Source: Spirosoma rigui (GTDB taxonomy: Bacteria; Bacteroidota; Bacteroidia; Cytophagales; Spirosomataceae). From it: DNA of 64,000 bases. The translations under genes and the position numbers were made by a program. Of the stretch, positions 35,735 to 46,000 are shown piece by piece (position 1 is the stretch's first letter; the number at the start of each line of letters is the position of its first letter). The stretch spans positions 5,592,001 through 5,656,000 of the forward strand of contig NZ_CP020105.1 in the NCBI RefSeq assembly GCF_002067135.1, read 5' to 3'. The notes beneath the pieces were generated by a model that saw only the letters and a list, made by a program, of their open reading frames with translations, had not been told where the DNA came from and searched no databases.

Positions 35735-37504
35735 ATGTCAGTAACCAAGCGGTCAGGTATCATCCTTGGCATTCTATTGATCGTTGCGTTCGCGCTCAGA
35801 GTTTATCAGTCGGGACGGTACGGTCTGTATCTCGACGAGAAGTTCACTATGGTCATTTCGCAGGGCGTAGTGATGGAAGGCTCTAACCAGCACGACGTTT
35901 TTTTTACACCGGGGAAGACCTACTTTACCCCGCGTGAATTCTGGCAGCCGAAAACGATCAACGACTTTATCGAAGCCAATATCCGGGGTGACATTGGCAA
36001 CAGCCCGGCCTACTATGCGGTGCTCTGGGTCTGGATGGAGATCTTCGGGCTGAGTGACTTCTCGGCCCGCTTCCCATCGGTTCTGTTCAGCACGTTGCTG
36101 GTGGGACTGGTCTACATCTTCGTCCGGCGGCACTTCCGGTCTGACTCGCTGGCGCTGCTCAGTGCGTCGCTGGCGGCTGTAGAACCGTTTTTTGTGGCTT
36201 ACAGCCACATGGCCCGCAACTACTCGATGAGCTTTTTTCTGACGCTGCTGGCTTCTCACCTGTTTCTGCTGATCGTTGAGCGGCTCAACCGCGACGCGTC
36301 GGCGCGGGGGCTGTACGTTGCCTACGGACTCACGGTTGCTACGGCCATCCTGTCGCATTACCTGACCGTTACGGTATTTCTCTGCCACGGCCTCTACGCG
36401 CTGTTCTTTATCCGGCCACCCCGCCGGTGGCTGGCGCTGATCGTTACGGGCCTGACCAGTCTGGGACTGGTATCGCTCTGGTTCGTGTTCGGGGGCGGCA
36501 AGTACACGTTTAAAACGCTGGCTTACCAGGCGCAGCTCTACAAGAGCGTGTCATTAACGAACCCCACTCACAATGAATTCGGCATGGTGCTCCCTGCCAC
36601 GCTGGCTAACGTCACGGAGCGATCGCTGCCTATCTGGGCCGATCTGTTCATTGTCTCAAACGGGCTGGGGCAAACCGACCGCCTGGGCTTCCGGTACCTG
36701 GCGCTGGCGTTTGCGCTGGGTCTGGTGGCCGCCTGGGTGCTGTACCGCTACAGCCGCCAGCCCCAGATACGCTGGTGGACCGTGGCTCTGTATGCCTTGT
36801 TACTGGTCGCTGGAATGCCTTTCTACGGGCAGGCCAGCGCCCAGTACATTGTGGTGTCAGCCCTACCATCGTTTCTGTACCTGCTGGTGCTGGCCGTACG
36901 GCGCATTAGACTGTCGGTGCCCAACGCGCTGCTGGTGTTCATTACCATGCTGGCCCTAATTCCTACGCTGTTTCTTATTGTGATGGCGTTTAAAAACGGG
37001 CATACCTACGGTATCACGCAGCGATACTCGGGCTTTTCGTTTCCATACTCAGTAATTATCGTCGCCCTCATGCTTCGCCAGCTGGTCCGGACACCCCTTC
37101 CCTTCCGGATCATTTTGCTGGCCGTGCTCCTGATTCAGTCGTATTTCGTGGCCCGGCTGCTCCATCATATTTACGAGGATCGGGACGTGAAGTACACCTA
37201 TTTCTCGACCCCGCGCCTGCCCAACCCCTACCAGTTGGCGGCCGACCGGATTAAGGCCAGCTACGCCCCGGGCGATACGGTGCTGTACCCATCGGTGCGG
37301 CTGTTTGCGCGCGACGAGGTCGAGAAAACGTTCTCGCCTTACTCCATTCAGGATGCCCAGCTCACGAATCTGTACCTGCCCAAAGAAGCCGACTACATCC
37401 AGCGCATGGATACCACCGAGGTTAACCGGATCAGGCTGATCCAAAAAGCATCCGGACAGGTGATTACGATTTTTGACTTTAAGGGCAAAAGCCACCGGTA
37501 CTGA
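35735..37504 (+). CDS. GT39/ArnT-like membrane glycosyltransferase
   Basis: Integral membrane protein of 589 residues with about 11-12 helices, of the dolichyl-phosphate-mannose mannosyltransferase or ArnT type (GT-C fold). The catalytic acidic pair is in YGLYLDEKFTMVIS in the first outside loop. GNSPAYYAVLWVWMEIFGLS, SDFSARFPSVLFSTLLVG and SHMARNYSMSFFLTLLASHL are typical of the family. The C-terminal 90 residues are soluble and probably periplasmic. It uses a polyprenyl-phosphate sugar as donor; the acceptor is unknown. It is probably cotranscribed with the methyltransferase. Confidence 0.83.
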   Translation: MSVTKRSGIILGILLIVAFALRVYQSGRYGLYLDEKFTMVISQGVVMEGSNQHDVFFTPGKTYFTPREFWQPKTINDFIEANIRGDIGNSPAYYAVLWVWMEIFGLSDFSARFPSVLFSTLLVGLVYIFVRRHFRSDSLALLSASLAAVEPFFVAYSHMARNYSMSFFLTLLASHLFLLIVERLNRDASARGLYVAYGLTVATAILSHYLTVTVFLCHGLYALFFIRPPRRWLALIVTGLTSLGLVSLWFVFGGGKYTFKTLAYQAQLYKSVSLTNPTHNEFGMVLPATLANVTERSLPIWADLFIVSNGLGQTDRLGFRYLALAFALGLVAAWVLYRYSRQPQIRWWTVALYALLLVAGMPFYGQASAQYIVVSALPSFLYLLVLAVRRIRLSVPNALLVFITMLALIPTLFLIVMAFKNGHTYGITQRYSGFSFPYSVIIVALMLRQLVRTPLPFRIILLAVLLIQSYFVARLLHHIYEDRDVKYTYFSTPRLPNPYQLAADRIKASYAPGDTVLYPSVRLFARDEVEKTFSPYSIQDAQLTNLYLPKEADYIQRMDTTEVNRIRLIQKASGQVITIFDFKGKSHRY

Positions 37505-37559
37505 TTTCCCGGTGGTTACAGACTGGTTATTCGTAGCCACGGGCAACGCGGTTTTCTTT

Positions 37560-37608
37560 AGCAACGGCGACGGGCGGTATCGCATGGATACCGCCCGTCG
37601 CCGTTGCT
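37560..37608. repeat. 22-bp perfect inverted repeat after the glycosyltransferase
   Basis: 37560-37581 is the exact reverse complement of 37587-37608 around the loop GCATG. No T-run follows on either strand. It lies 55 bases after the stop of the upstream gene and may serve as a 3'-end hairpin. A weaker stem CCACCGG/CCGGTGG spans the stop codon itself (37492-37515). Confidence 0.75.
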
Positions 37609-37765
37609 GGGATTGCTGCGGAATGGGACTCAACCACCATACGGACCTGGCATGCGGGCAACACCCCCACGCCAAGTTACGCCCGCCAGAGCACTATCCA
37701 GTTCCGGCAGGAGTTGCAAACGCGGTCCGATTCGGCAATGTGCGCAAAAAAACCGTCCTTTTCAG

Positions 37766-37773
37766 TATCTTTG
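37766..37773 (+). promoter_or_regulatory. TAnnTTTG box far upstream of the SulP gene
   Basis: TATCTTTG is an exact -7 consensus match. Transcription from it would give a leader of about 220 bases before the SulP ATG. The leader (37780-38003) holds small stems such as GACACG-CGTGTC and ATGGC-GCCAT, but I recognise no known riboswitch. A clear -33 TTTG is missing. Confidence 0.45.
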
Positions 37774-38003
37774 CACAACCATAGCGCTGCCCACTGTAGC
37801 GCCTGTATTTTCGATAGCTTCCCCGTGCAGCTTAGTCCCCCCTGATTTGCTTTCCTGACACGCTCGTGTCGTTCCTGCCCCGAGTTCCTCGTCGCAGCAC
37901 TACCTTCTGTTTTCCGTTTTTTTATTCATCCAGTCGCTTCCGTGGCCACGTTTCGTGCGTGCTGCCCGCGTGAGCCGTATGGCTTTGGGCCATCTTTTTC
38001 ATC

Positions 38004-39542
38004 ATGACATTTCGCGTAAACTTATTTGATTTCAGCCAGCCTGTTAAGTACCGAACCGAAATCCTATCGGGCCTCACCGTAGCGCTGGCCCTTATTCCCG
38101 AAGCCGTTGCTTTTGCGATGATTGCGGGCCTTTCGCCCCTCACCGGCCTGTATGCCGCTTTCACCATGGGGTTGGTCACCTCCATTCTGGGCGGCCGGCC
38201 GGGTATGATTTCCGGCGCTACGGGGGCCATCGCCGTCGTTATTGTAGCCCTGGCCAAATCGCACGGCATTGAATACATCTTTGCGGCCGTCATACTGTCC
38301 GGTCTGCTTCAGGTGCTGGCGGGCGTGCTCAAACTCGGCAAGTTTATCCGGCTGGTGCCGCATCCGGTTATGTTTGGCTTCGTCAACGGGCTGGCTATTA
38401 TCATATTTCTGTCGCAGCTGGATCAGTTCAAGGTTTCCGACAGCCGTGGAACAGCTCAGTGGATGACGGGTGTTCCCCTGCTGACCATGCTGGGACTTGT
38501 CGGGTTAACGATGCTCATCATCTGGGGATTACCCAAACTGACCCGGGTATTCCCATCGTCGCTGGCGGCTATTCTGGTCATTTTTGCCATAGTCGTTATC
38601 TTCAACATCGACACCCGGACGGTTGGCGATATTGCGTCCATCCAGGGTGGGTTCCCACCCTTTCATCTGCCCGCCGTACCGGTCAGTCTGGCCACCCTTC
38701 AGGTCATTTTCCCTTACGCACTGATTATGGCGGGCGTGGGTCTTATCGAAAGCCTGCTGACGCTGAACCTGATCGACGAACTGACCGAAAGCCGGGGGCG
38801 GGGTAACAAGGAATGCGTAGCGCAGGGTACCGCTAATATCGTGACGGGCCTGTTTTCGGGCATGGGTGGCTGCGCCATGATTGGACAGAGCCTCATCAAC
38901 ACCTCCTCGGGCGCGCGGGCGCGGCTGTCGGGCATTGTCGCATCAGTCATGCTGCTGGTCTTTATCATGTTCGGCGCGAGCCTGATCGAAAAGCTCCCCA
39001 TGGCGGCCCTGACGGGGGTCATGATCATGGTCGCCATCGGTACCTTCGAATGGGCCAGCTTTAAGATGATCGGTAAAATGCCGAAGTCCGACGTACTGGT
39101 TGGTATGCTGGTGGCGGCCATCACGGTGCTGCTTCATAACCTGGCGCTGGCGGTACTGGCGGGCGTTGTCATTTCAGCACTCGTATTCGCCTGGGATAAC
39201 GCCAAACGCATCCAAGCCCGAAAATTTACGGACCAGGCGGGCGTGAAGCACTACGCGATGTTTGGCCCCCTGTTCTTCGGCTCCGTAACGGCCTTCAACG
39301 AAAATTTCGACGTACTGAGCGACCCGGAGCAGGTGGTGATCGACTTCTCGGAAAGCCGGGTCACGGATATGTCGGGCCTCGACGCGCTGCACAAGATCAC
39401 GGAGCGGTACGGTCGGGTTGGTAAAACAGTCCGTTTGTCCCATTTGAGCCCCGACTGTCGCCAACTCCTGGCCAATGCCCACGCCGTCATTGAGGTCAAC
39501 ATCCTGGAAGACCCGGATTACCGCGTGGCGGTGGACGATTAA
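38004..39542 (+). CDS. SulP family anion transporter with STAS domain
   Basis: Inner-membrane transporter of 512 residues. The SulP core begins YRTEILSGLTVALALIPEAV and includes GLSPLTGLYAAFTMGLVTSI, GRPGMISGATGAIAVVIVAL and GMGGCAMIGQSLINTSSGAR. A cytoplasmic STAS domain follows from about residue 415 (VVIDFSESRVTDMSGLDALH). Family members carry sulphate, bicarbonate or dicarboxylates, and the substrate here cannot be decided. No carbonic anhydrase is fused. It appears monocistronic, with a long leader and a strong hairpin after it. Confidence 0.92.
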   Translation: MTFRVNLFDFSQPVKYRTEILSGLTVALALIPEAVAFAMIAGLSPLTGLYAAFTMGLVTSILGGRPGMISGATGAIAVVIVALAKSHGIEYIFAAVILSGLLQVLAGVLKLGKFIRLVPHPVMFGFVNGLAIIIFLSQLDQFKVSDSRGTAQWMTGVPLLTMLGLVGLTMLIIWGLPKLTRVFPSSLAAILVIFAIVVIFNIDTRTVGDIASIQGGFPPFHLPAVPVSLATLQVIFPYALIMAGVGLIESLLTLNLIDELTESRGRGNKECVAQGTANIVTGLFSGMGGCAMIGQSLINTSSGARARLSGIVASVMLLVFIMFGASLIEKLPMAALTGVMIMVAIGTFEWASFKMIGKMPKSDVLVGMLVAAITVLLHNLALAVLAGVVISALVFAWDNAKRIQARKFTDQAGVKHYAMFGPLFFGSVTAFNENFDVLSDPEQVVIDFSESRVTDMSGLDALHKITERYGRVGKTVRLSHLSPDCRQLLANAHAVIEVNILEDPDYRVAVDD

Positions 39543-39570
39543 CGAGCGTCCCGGTAGCCTTTTGTTCGGC

Positions 39571-39632
39571 AATCGGGCGTAACGTGAACAGGATGCGGAT
39601 GTTTCCGCATCCTGTTCACGTTACGCCCGATT
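39571..39632. terminator. 29-bp perfect hairpin between convergent SulP and GH32 genes
   Basis: 39571-39599 is the exact reverse complement of 39604-39632 around the loop TGTT. It lies between two stop codons facing each other and is the only structure there, so it probably ends both transcripts. It lacks the T-run of a classical rho-independent terminator. Confidence 0.7.
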
Positions 39633-39643
39633 ATCGTAATAAA

Positions 39644-41209
39644 CTACTGCGGGACAACAGCCTTGATCGGCGATACCCGTACGTTGCTGAACTCGGCGCT
39701 GCCGCCTTCGGCGAAGAACTCGATGCTACCCGCCGGCTGGGTTGGGAAGATCAGGTCGGTGATGACACGTTCGCCCTCGTTGGCGAATACCTCCACCACC
39801 GATTTATCGACGAAGATCCGGAGTTTGATCACGCCGTTCTGCAACGCCAGTGGGGTTTCTTCCACCGAGGCAAACTTCTTGCTGAACGAGGTGTCGCCCG
39901 ATTTGCGCCGGTCGAACTGGAGCTTACCGTTCACGTACTGGATTACCGTTTCTTCATCGCCGTTTTTAGCCAGCTTCACCCCCACCGTTTTGGCGGTGCC
40001 GGGTTTAATATCGACCGTCAGTTCGTAGGTATTATCGATGGCTTTTTCCACTACGATGCTATTGCTGCTCACCTTCATCGAGGGTTTCGTGGTGTTCACC
40101 GTTCGCAGACCGGCCACTGTAGCGATGGGCTGTTGCATGAGCTGAAGCCCCGCTGCAGTCCGTTTCAGGCTGATCTGCCGGGGCAGCGACATGGCTCCTT
40201 TGAACGGCGTTGTGGGTAGTTCATTGCCGTAGGCCCAGTTGTTGAGCCAGCCCACCATCAGGGGACCCGTTTGTCCGGCGGGCAGGTCATTGAACTGAAT
40301 GGCCGCATAGTAGTCCTTCCCCCAATCCACGACGTTGCTCACCGCCGGCGCAATGGGCCTGGGATTGGCAGGATCGAGTTTAAAGTTCTTTCCGTCGAAA
40401 TCGCCCACGAAATACTGCATCCCTACGTAGTCCTTCTGCGGGTGGCCCGCCGAAATAAACAGCACCCATTTGGTCTTGCCGGGCTCGTTCTGGATAGGAA
40501 CGGGCATCAGCGCCGGGCACTCCCACACCTTCGTTGTGTCGCCCTGCTGCCCGAAATGACTCAGCAACGTCCAGTTCTTGAGGTCTTTCGACTCGAAGAA
40601 AGCCACCCGGTGTTCCGTTGCCTTTACGGCCGACATAACCCATTTTTTCTGAGGAGCGTACCAGAACACGTTCGGGTCGCGAAACTCCTTGCTGTTCAGG
40701 TCCAGCACCGGGTTCTTATCGTATTGTTTCCAGGTTCGGCCGTTGTCGCTGCTGGACGCTACGTTCTGGTACTGCGCCAACTGTTTATCACCCTGGGTGA
40801 CGTTACCGGTATAGATCGCCACCATGCAATCTTTGGTACCGGCGGGGCACAAGCCACTGGTATTGTCTTTGTCGATGACGGCGCTGCCCGAAAAAATAGA
40901 CGTCATTGTCTTTCCGTCGGGGTGGGTAAACTCAGGAATAGCCACCGGCAGATGTTCCCACCGCAGCAGGTCTTTGCTCACGGCATGTCCCCAGCTCATG
41001 TGGCCCCACACGTTGGCGAAGGGGTTATACTGGTAGAAAATATGGTACTCACCGTTGTGGTAGAGCAGCCCGTTCGGGTCGTTGGTCCAGTTTTTGGCCG
41101 GGCTGAAATGGTACTGAGGCCGGTAAAAATCTGGCTTTTGTGCCGCCTGTCCATTGGCGAAATGGCTCATCAGCGCCAGTAGGGTAATCGGAAGAAATGA
41201 TTGTCGCAT
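39644..41209 (-). CDS. Glycoside hydrolase family 32, fructan beta-fructosidase
   Basis: Exported enzyme of 521 residues with signal peptide MRQSFLPITLLALMSHFANG. The three GH32 catalytic residues are present: nucleophile D44 in NWTNDPNGLLYHNGEYHIFY, transition-state stabiliser D178 in EFRDPNVFWY, and acid/base E230 in VWECPALMPV. A five-blade propeller is followed by the usual C-terminal beta-sandwich (from about residue 370). It hydrolyses inulin, levan or sucrose to fructose; exo action is likely but linkage preference cannot be read from sequence. It is the last gene of the fructan operon, 102 bases after the SusD gene. Confidence 0.95.
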   Translation of the reverse strand: MRQSFLPITLLALMSHFANGQAAQKPDFYRPQYHFSPAKNWTNDPNGLLYHNGEYHIFYQYNPFANVWGHMSWGHAVSKDLLRWEHLPVAIPEFTHPDGKTMTSIFSGSAVIDKDNTSGLCPAGTKDCMVAIYTGNVTQGDKQLAQYQNVASSSDNGRTWKQYDKNPVLDLNSKEFRDPNVFWYAPQKKWVMSAVKATEHRVAFFESKDLKNWTLLSHFGQQGDTTKVWECPALMPVPIQNEPGKTKWVLFISAGHPQKDYVGMQYFVGDFDGKNFKLDPANPRPIAPAVSNVVDWGKDYYAAIQFNDLPAGQTGPLMVGWLNNWAYGNELPTTPFKGAMSLPRQISLKRTAAGLQLMQQPIATVAGLRTVNTTKPSMKVSSNSIVVEKAIDNTYELTVDIKPGTAKTVGVKLAKNGDEETVIQYVNGKLQFDRRKSGDTSFSKKFASVEETPLALQNGVIKLRIFVDKSVVEVFANEGERVITDLIFPTQPAGSIEFFAEGGSAEFSNVRVSPIKAVVPQ

Positions 41210-41311
41210 ACGGGTACGTGTTAGGTAAAGATAAAGTGGGGAGTCGTCCCGACGTACTGCTGGTCGCTCCCCACAATAAATCGAATTACTAACCTAATCC
41301 TAATTAGTGCC

Positions 41312-43030
41312 TTAAAAACCGGGGTTCTGCTTATAGAGTCCTTTGGTGAAATTGATCTCGCGCTGCGGAATGGGCAGGTACTCGTCCCGGCCGGCCGTAA
41401 ACTTCGCTCCGCTCAGGAACGACCGCCGGGTTTTCTCCTTCGCCAGATACGCGTTCAGCGTCGGCTCCGCAATGCCCCAGCGCACGAGGTCAAAGAAGCG
41501 CGGGCTCTCGGTGGCAAACTCCAGCCGGCGCTCGAACTGAAGGGCCTTGCGGGCATAGTCCTGCGTCCAGCTGGCCGCCGAATAGGGTCTGATGAGGTAG
41601 TTGGATGGATTGGACCCATCCGCCTTTTTGGTACGTCCGGTGCTGGCAGCCGCCCGGGCCCGGATGGCGTTGATCAGCGGTAGCGCCGACGCTTGCTGGC
41701 CCAGTTCAATGTATGCTTCAGCCTGAAAAAGCAGTACGTCGGCGTAACGGATGATGTCTATATTCTTCGACGTACCGATGAAGGGTCCCTGCTTTTTATA
41801 GGTCGAACTGGTGGCCAGCTGCTGTTCTTTCATCGACTGGAAGAAGCCGTACACGCCCGGATCGCGCACCCAGCTGTTGCTGAATGGCAGAGCTGCATTG
41901 TACTTGTACGGATGCCCGTCGATACCAATCGTGTGGTCGACACGCGGATCGACCGTGGCAGTTTTAAAGTCGATCACGCCGTCGTTGAAGGTATCGAATT
42001 TAGGCAGACCATTGGCGTCCGTACCGAAGGCATTGGCCAGGTTCTGGCTGGGTTGGTGGAAGCCACAGCACCCGTACTGGGGCGCTCCGTGCGGGTAATT
42101 CAGCCCCGTTTCGAAGTTAAGCCGGCCGACGGTTGTGCCGTCGTTGATCGAGTACTGCACCGAGAACACCGACTCCACGCCGTTGTCGAATTCGGGCAGG
42201 AAGTTCTCGGCAAAATCGGGTTGCAGCTTGTACCGGCCCGAACTGATCACCATCTCCGTCAGCTTGACCACTTCCTGTAGCTTCGTCTTGTTGATACCCG
42301 TAACCCGGTTGTTATCGTCCTGCTCGTAGGCCTGGTACAGCCGCAGCTTGGCCAGGTACGCAGCCGCCGACAGCTTGTTGGCCCGCCCTACCTGCGTCTG
42401 GGTGACGGGCAGGTTATCTACGGCATACTGGAAATCGGCTGCGATCTTATCCCACAGCTGATCGTTGGTCAATGCCCGGTTCGACACCGTCAGAATCTCG
42501 TCGTTCGACAGCGTCTCGTCGACATACGGAATATTTTTGAAAAGCATCTTGAGCATGAAATGCGCATGGGCCCGCAGAAACCGCAGTTCAGCCAGCCGGG
42601 TCTTCTTCAACGGAAAATCGGTTTCGGAGAGCGCGTCGATCGACCGCAGCCCCACGTTGGCCCGGGAAATAGACTTATAATAATTCTCCCAGGTATAGGG
42701 GTGATAAAAACCGCCCCCCTGCTGGGGCTGCGTCAGGTTATACTGCTCGTAGAAGTTGATATCTTCCAGATCGGCAACTCCACCGCCCCCCTTGTAGGCG
42801 TCGTCGGACCGGACGCTGCCGTAGACCCACATACTGGCAATGGGCCCAATCATTTCGCCGTTGCCAACCGATGCATAGGCGGCCGTTACGAGCGCATCGG
42901 CATTGCTGGCGCTTTTGATATTATCGGACGACAGGGTACCCTGGGGCTGGTACTCCAGGAAGTCGCTACAGGACGAGAACAGACCGGCACCCGCCACCAG
43001 TAGCGTCGAAACTAGAATGTTGGTTTTCAT
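41312..43030 (-). CDS. SusD/RagB fructan-binding lipoprotein
   Basis: Surface lipoprotein of 572 residues with lipobox GLFSSC (Cys21). SusD marks are LRFLRAHAHFMLKMLFKNIP, IIRYADVLLFQAEAYIELGQ, FERRLEFATESPRFFDLVRW and the terminal YLPIPQREINFTKGLYKQNP. It pairs with the SusC protein encoded 18 bases upstream. The context (GH32, fructokinase, HTCS) makes fructo-oligosaccharides the likely ligand. Confidence 0.95.
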   Translation of the reverse strand: MKTNILVSTLLVAGAGLFSSCSDFLEYQPQGTLSSDNIKSASNADALVTAAYASVGNGEMIGPIASMWVYGSVRSDDAYKGGGGVADLEDINFYEQYNLTQPQQGGGFYHPYTWENYYKSISRANVGLRSIDALSETDFPLKKTRLAELRFLRAHAHFMLKMLFKNIPYVDETLSNDEILTVSNRALTNDQLWDKIAADFQYAVDNLPVTQTQVGRANKLSAAAYLAKLRLYQAYEQDDNNRVTGINKTKLQEVVKLTEMVISSGRYKLQPDFAENFLPEFDNGVESVFSVQYSINDGTTVGRLNFETGLNYPHGAPQYGCCGFHQPSQNLANAFGTDANGLPKFDTFNDGVIDFKTATVDPRVDHTIGIDGHPYKYNAALPFSNSWVRDPGVYGFFQSMKEQQLATSSTYKKQGPFIGTSKNIDIIRYADVLLFQAEAYIELGQQASALPLINAIRARAAASTGRTKKADGSNPSNYLIRPYSAASWTQDYARKALQFERRLEFATESPRFFDLVRWGIAEPTLNAYLAKEKTRRSFLSGAKFTAGRDEYLPIPQREINFTKGLYKQNPGF

Positions 43031-43048
43031 GATCGTAAGGGTTGGGGC

Positions 43049-46000
43049 TTAGAAAGACACGTTTAAACCGAATGTGAACGTGCGGGGTACGGGAATGGCG
43101 TTGACATCAACGCGCTCGGGATCAGGGCCCAGGAAGCTCTTGCTCTTCACCCAGAATACGTTCTCGACCATGCCATACAGGCGCAGGCTCGACAGGCCAA
43201 TGGCACCAATGGCGTCTTTGGGGAAGGTGTAGCCCAGCTGGATATTCCTGATTTTGAAGTACGAGGTGTTTACGTTGAAGTAGTCCGACGGACGTGTTTC
43301 GTTGTTGCCATCCGAGAGGGTCAGCGCCGGAATGCGGGAGCTTGTGTTCTGGGGCGTCCAGGCGTTGAACACACCCGGCCCTACGTTGTCGCGGCCCCGG
43401 ATGAAGTTGTTGTAGAATGTGTAGGAGTCAAACCCCGTCCGGCCCGCAATGCCGGAACCGAAGATGGACAGGTCGAAATTCTTGTAACCCAGGTCGAAGC
43501 GGGTACCGTATTCGAGGCCCGGCAGCGTCGTGCCGTAAAATTCCTGGTCCAGCGCGTCGATCCGGTTGTCGCCGTTGAGATCGCGGTACCGGATCCGGCC
43601 CGGAGCGGCACCCACCTGCTGGGCGTGGTTCGTCACCTCTTCCTGATTCTGGAAGATCCCATCCGTCCGGTAACCGAACAGGTCCAGCTGCGAATGCCCG
43701 ATGATGGTCGTCACGGCATTGCCCGCAAAAGCCGAGCGTACTTCTTCGGGTAACACCGTGATTCGGTCACGGAAGCGGGCAAAGTTCGTTGAGATGCTGT
43801 AGGTGAAGTCACCGATGGGCTTGCCGAAATACGCCAGCGACAGCTCGAAGCCCTTATTAGTCTTGGTGGCACCGTTTACGAATTTCAGCTGCCCCTCGCC
43901 CACCGCCGACGCGACGGGTGGTTTGATCAGGATATCCTTGGTTTGGCGCGTAAAGTAGTCGAACGAACCGGCTAAACTACCATTTAGAAAAGCGAAGTCC
44001 AGCCCGACGTTCAGCTCGTTGGTCGTTTCCCACTTGAGGGCGGTATTTTCACCCTGCGTCTGCACGAAGCCCGAGGGTAGCGTTCCCGTGCCGGCTCCGT
44101 TCAGGTCGTAGGCCGTACCTACGTTCCAATACTGATCGAAGAAGCCGTTGTGGCCGTTGGGCACCTGCGACGCCAGCGTACCGTAGCGCGGTTCGAACAG
44201 GCCAAAGCGGGCCAGATCGCCGATATCCTGGTTACCGATACGGCCCACCCCGGCGCGTAGCTTCAGGTTACTGATGGCCTTCACACCACTCATGAACGAC
44301 TCCTTGTCGATGCGCCAGCCCACCGAAGCAGCCGGAAAGAAACCGTAGCGGCTGTCGCTGCCGAAGCGCGACGAACCATCCCGGCGCAGGGTCAGCGCGG
44401 CCAGATACCGGTCGGAGAAGCCGTAGTCGATCCGGGCAAACTGCGACAGGAGCCGGCTGCCGGTGGAACTGCCGTTGCTGCTGGCGTTGCCGGATGCGGC
44501 ACTCAGCACGAAGAAATCTTCGGTCTGCACGGCGAAGTTCTCGCGGTACGACGTAACGTCGTCCAGGTTATCCCGGATGGCTTCGACACCCGCCAGCAGT
44601 TTGAACTGGTGATCGCCTATCCCGAAGTTATAGCGCAAGGTGTTGGTCCAGGCCAAACTCAGAAACTTGTTCGTGTTCAGCATCAGGCTGTTCAGTGAGC
44701 GGGCAATGAAGCCGTTCTGGAATGACTGTTCAATGTTTTTGTTGCTGTAGCCGGCATTGTCCATCCCCAGCGACGACCGGAAGATCAACCCGCGAATCGG
44801 CTCGATTTCGGTGAAGATGTTGCCGAACACGAACGTCCGGTTGATCTTGTCCCAGCGGTTGATGTACTGCATGAACAGCGGGTTATTCCGGTCGGAGTAG
44901 CCCGAGCCAACAGGACCGGCATAGTCGCCCGTTGCGGTATAGACGGGTATGGTCGGGGCCAGCGTAACGGCCAGGCCGGGCGTTGGCGCGCCACCGAGGT
45001 CGGTCGCTACGGGCGTTTCGCGGGAGGTAGTCATCTGCACATTTGCTCCGAACTTGAAGCGGCCGTCGAACTTACTGGTCAGGCCATTAATGCGGCCCGT
45101 CAGGCGGTTGTATCCCGTGTAGCGCAGCATACCCGAGTTGTTGAGGTAACTCACATTGACCAGCAGCGACGAGCTTTTGGTCCCGCCCGAAATGGTCAGG
45201 TCGTTATTGGTAATATAGCCCGTTTTGTAGACTTCGTTCTGCCAGTCGGTATCCCCAACAGGTACGTTCGGGTCGCCCCCCACAAATGGTTTCACGGTAA
45301 CCCCGTTCAGGACCGGGTTTTTAAAGTCTTTGTTCCAGTCGAACCCGTAGATATCGCCGTAGCCCGATGCCGGATCGACGCCATCATTGACCGATGCCTG
45401 CCACAGCGCCCGGCCCCGATCGACGGCGTTCAGCATCGTGAACCGCTGCGACTTCTCGGACTGCGCCGAAATGCTGGTGTTGAACTGCACGTTCAGCTTG
45501 CCGTCGGTATTGGCCCCGTTTTTTGTCGTCACGATGATGACGCCATTGGAAGCCCGCGAGCCATAGATCGACGCTGAAGATGCGTCTTTCAGAACTTGGA
45601 TGGACTGAATAGCCGTTGGGTTCAGGCTCTGGAACACCTGCGACCGCTTGGTAGGCATGCCGTCAATGATGTAGAGCGGATCGTTGTTGCCCAGCGTGTT
45701 CGCACCCCGAATCAGGATACGACTGGCATCACCGGAGGGCGTCCCCGACTTCTCAATGTAGAGGCCCGGCACCCGGCCCTGCAACGCCTGCATGGGGTTG
45801 CCCGAGCTGGTCACTTTGGCGGCTGCTACGTCAACAATGGCTACAGCCCCCGTCAGATCCTCCCGGCGGGACGTCGTATAGCCGAGTACGACGACCTCGG
45901 CCAGCTGCCCTCCTTCGACCAGCGAAATGGTCAGGTTGGTTTCGTTCCGGACGGGGATCACCTGACTCGTGTAGCCAATAAACGAGGCCGTTACGCTGGT

